Shown: piece after piece, positions 6,633 to 6,823 of the stretch
Numbering within the stretch: position 1 is the stretch's first letter
How the letters are laid out: every line of letters starts with the position of its first letter
NCBI GenBank assembly: GCA_022866005.1
Contig: JALHTV010000266.1
Coordinates: 1-6,823 of the forward strand
DNA: 6,823 nucleotides
DNA from: Phycisphaerae bacterium
GTDB taxonomy: Bacteria > Planctomycetota > Phycisphaerae > SM23-33
Direction of reading: 5' to 3'
Program-made: the position numbers and the translations under genes
The notes under the pieces: generated by a model
What the model was told of the DNA's origin: nothing
The model's database searches: none
The model's input: the letters and a program-made list of their open reading frames with translations, nothing else

Positions 6633-6823
6633 ATGACGGTTCGCGCCAACGCTGACGCCTGCACCTTGCGGCCGGGGCGCCGACGCAAGCTCCGACTGAT
6701 CAACCCCCGCAGCGCGCTGTCCACGATCACCATGCCGGAGATCATCCGAAGGATGACCTTCTCGCGCCGCGCGCTGTTCATGCCGCTGAACCTGGCCATC
6801 TGCGCGGCCGTCGTGCCTGAGGG
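6633..6823 (+). CDS. Probable B12-binding radical SAM protein, N-terminus only (runs off window)
   Basis: ATG 6633 opens a frame with no stop up to the window end, giving 63 codons and two bases. After a basic, poorly conserved leader of about 18 residues, KLRLINPRSA (19-28) looks like the first beta strand and loop of a cobalamin-binding Rossmann fold, and MPEIIRRMTFSRRALFMP (34-51) followed by LNLAICAAVVPE resembles the start of B12-binding radical SAM proteins, which typically have a strand, a loop, then a MPLxLxxxAAxxP segment. The family's CxxxCxxC iron-sulfur motif would lie further downstream and is not in the window, so the assignment rests on N-terminal style alone. A strong GGAGG precedes the ATG. 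It may be transcribed from the discoidin-like gene's promoter by read-through past the hairpin or from a promoter not recognised in the 58-base gap. Confidence 0.6.
   Translation, partial: MTVRANADACTLRPGRRRKLRLINPRSALSTITMPEIIRRMTFSRRALFMPLNLAICAAVVPE

Noticed and set aside
6101..6799. 232-residue - strand frame opposite the discoidin-like gene
   Set aside because: It spans the hairpin and the start of the right-edge gene, is Arg-rich without motifs, and has no ribosome binding site or neighbour logic.

Overview
This is a GC-rich, densely coded bacterial window with six clear protein genes, one gene cut by each window edge where applicable (lnt on the left, a probable radical-SAM gene on the right), and no RNA genes, mobile elements or CRISPR. 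An N-acyltransferase for lipoproteins, putative lipoproteins and an MreB cytoskeleton together indicate a diderm, rod- or wall-remodelling bacterium. The GC-rich codon use, the HEAT-repeat lipoprotein, the small discoidin-like secreted protein and the style of the MreB sequence would fit a Planctomycetota lineage such as Phycisphaerae. That placement is an inference from sequence style, not a tree.

Layout on the + strand from the left: the 3' part of lnt (1-773), overlapping by ATGA with a HEAT-repeat lipoprotein that has a proline-rich octapeptide-repeat tail (770-2215). A stem-loop (2218-2241) and then a strong sigma70-type promoter (2249-2276) follow. This promoter drives a leader with a possible 17-codon upstream ORF (2315-2368), then a TTG-started membrane-anchored coiled-coil protein (2381-3229), a 67-residue single-pass membrane protein (3241-3444) and mreB (3527-4579). 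Convergent to mreB on the - strand is full-length two-domain cinA (4634-5869). Divergent from cinA, a second good promoter (-10 at 6001-6006) drives a small secreted F5/8 type C-like protein (6098-6574). It is followed by a strong hairpin and the first 63 codons of a probable B12-binding radical SAM protein (6633 to the window end).

Functional picture: Lnt acylates outer-membrane-bound lipoproteins, and its neighbour is itself a predicted lipoprotein, so the first transcript concerns envelope biogenesis. The second transcript pairs MreB with two membrane proteins of unknown family. The first has the general MreC order (membrane anchor, coiled coil, beta-rich C-terminus) without being a recognisable MreC, and no mreC or mreD lies next to mreB here. 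This three-gene unit is the most interesting part of the window. No clearly new defence system or enzymatic system is visible. All remaining long open frames are shadows produced by high GC.
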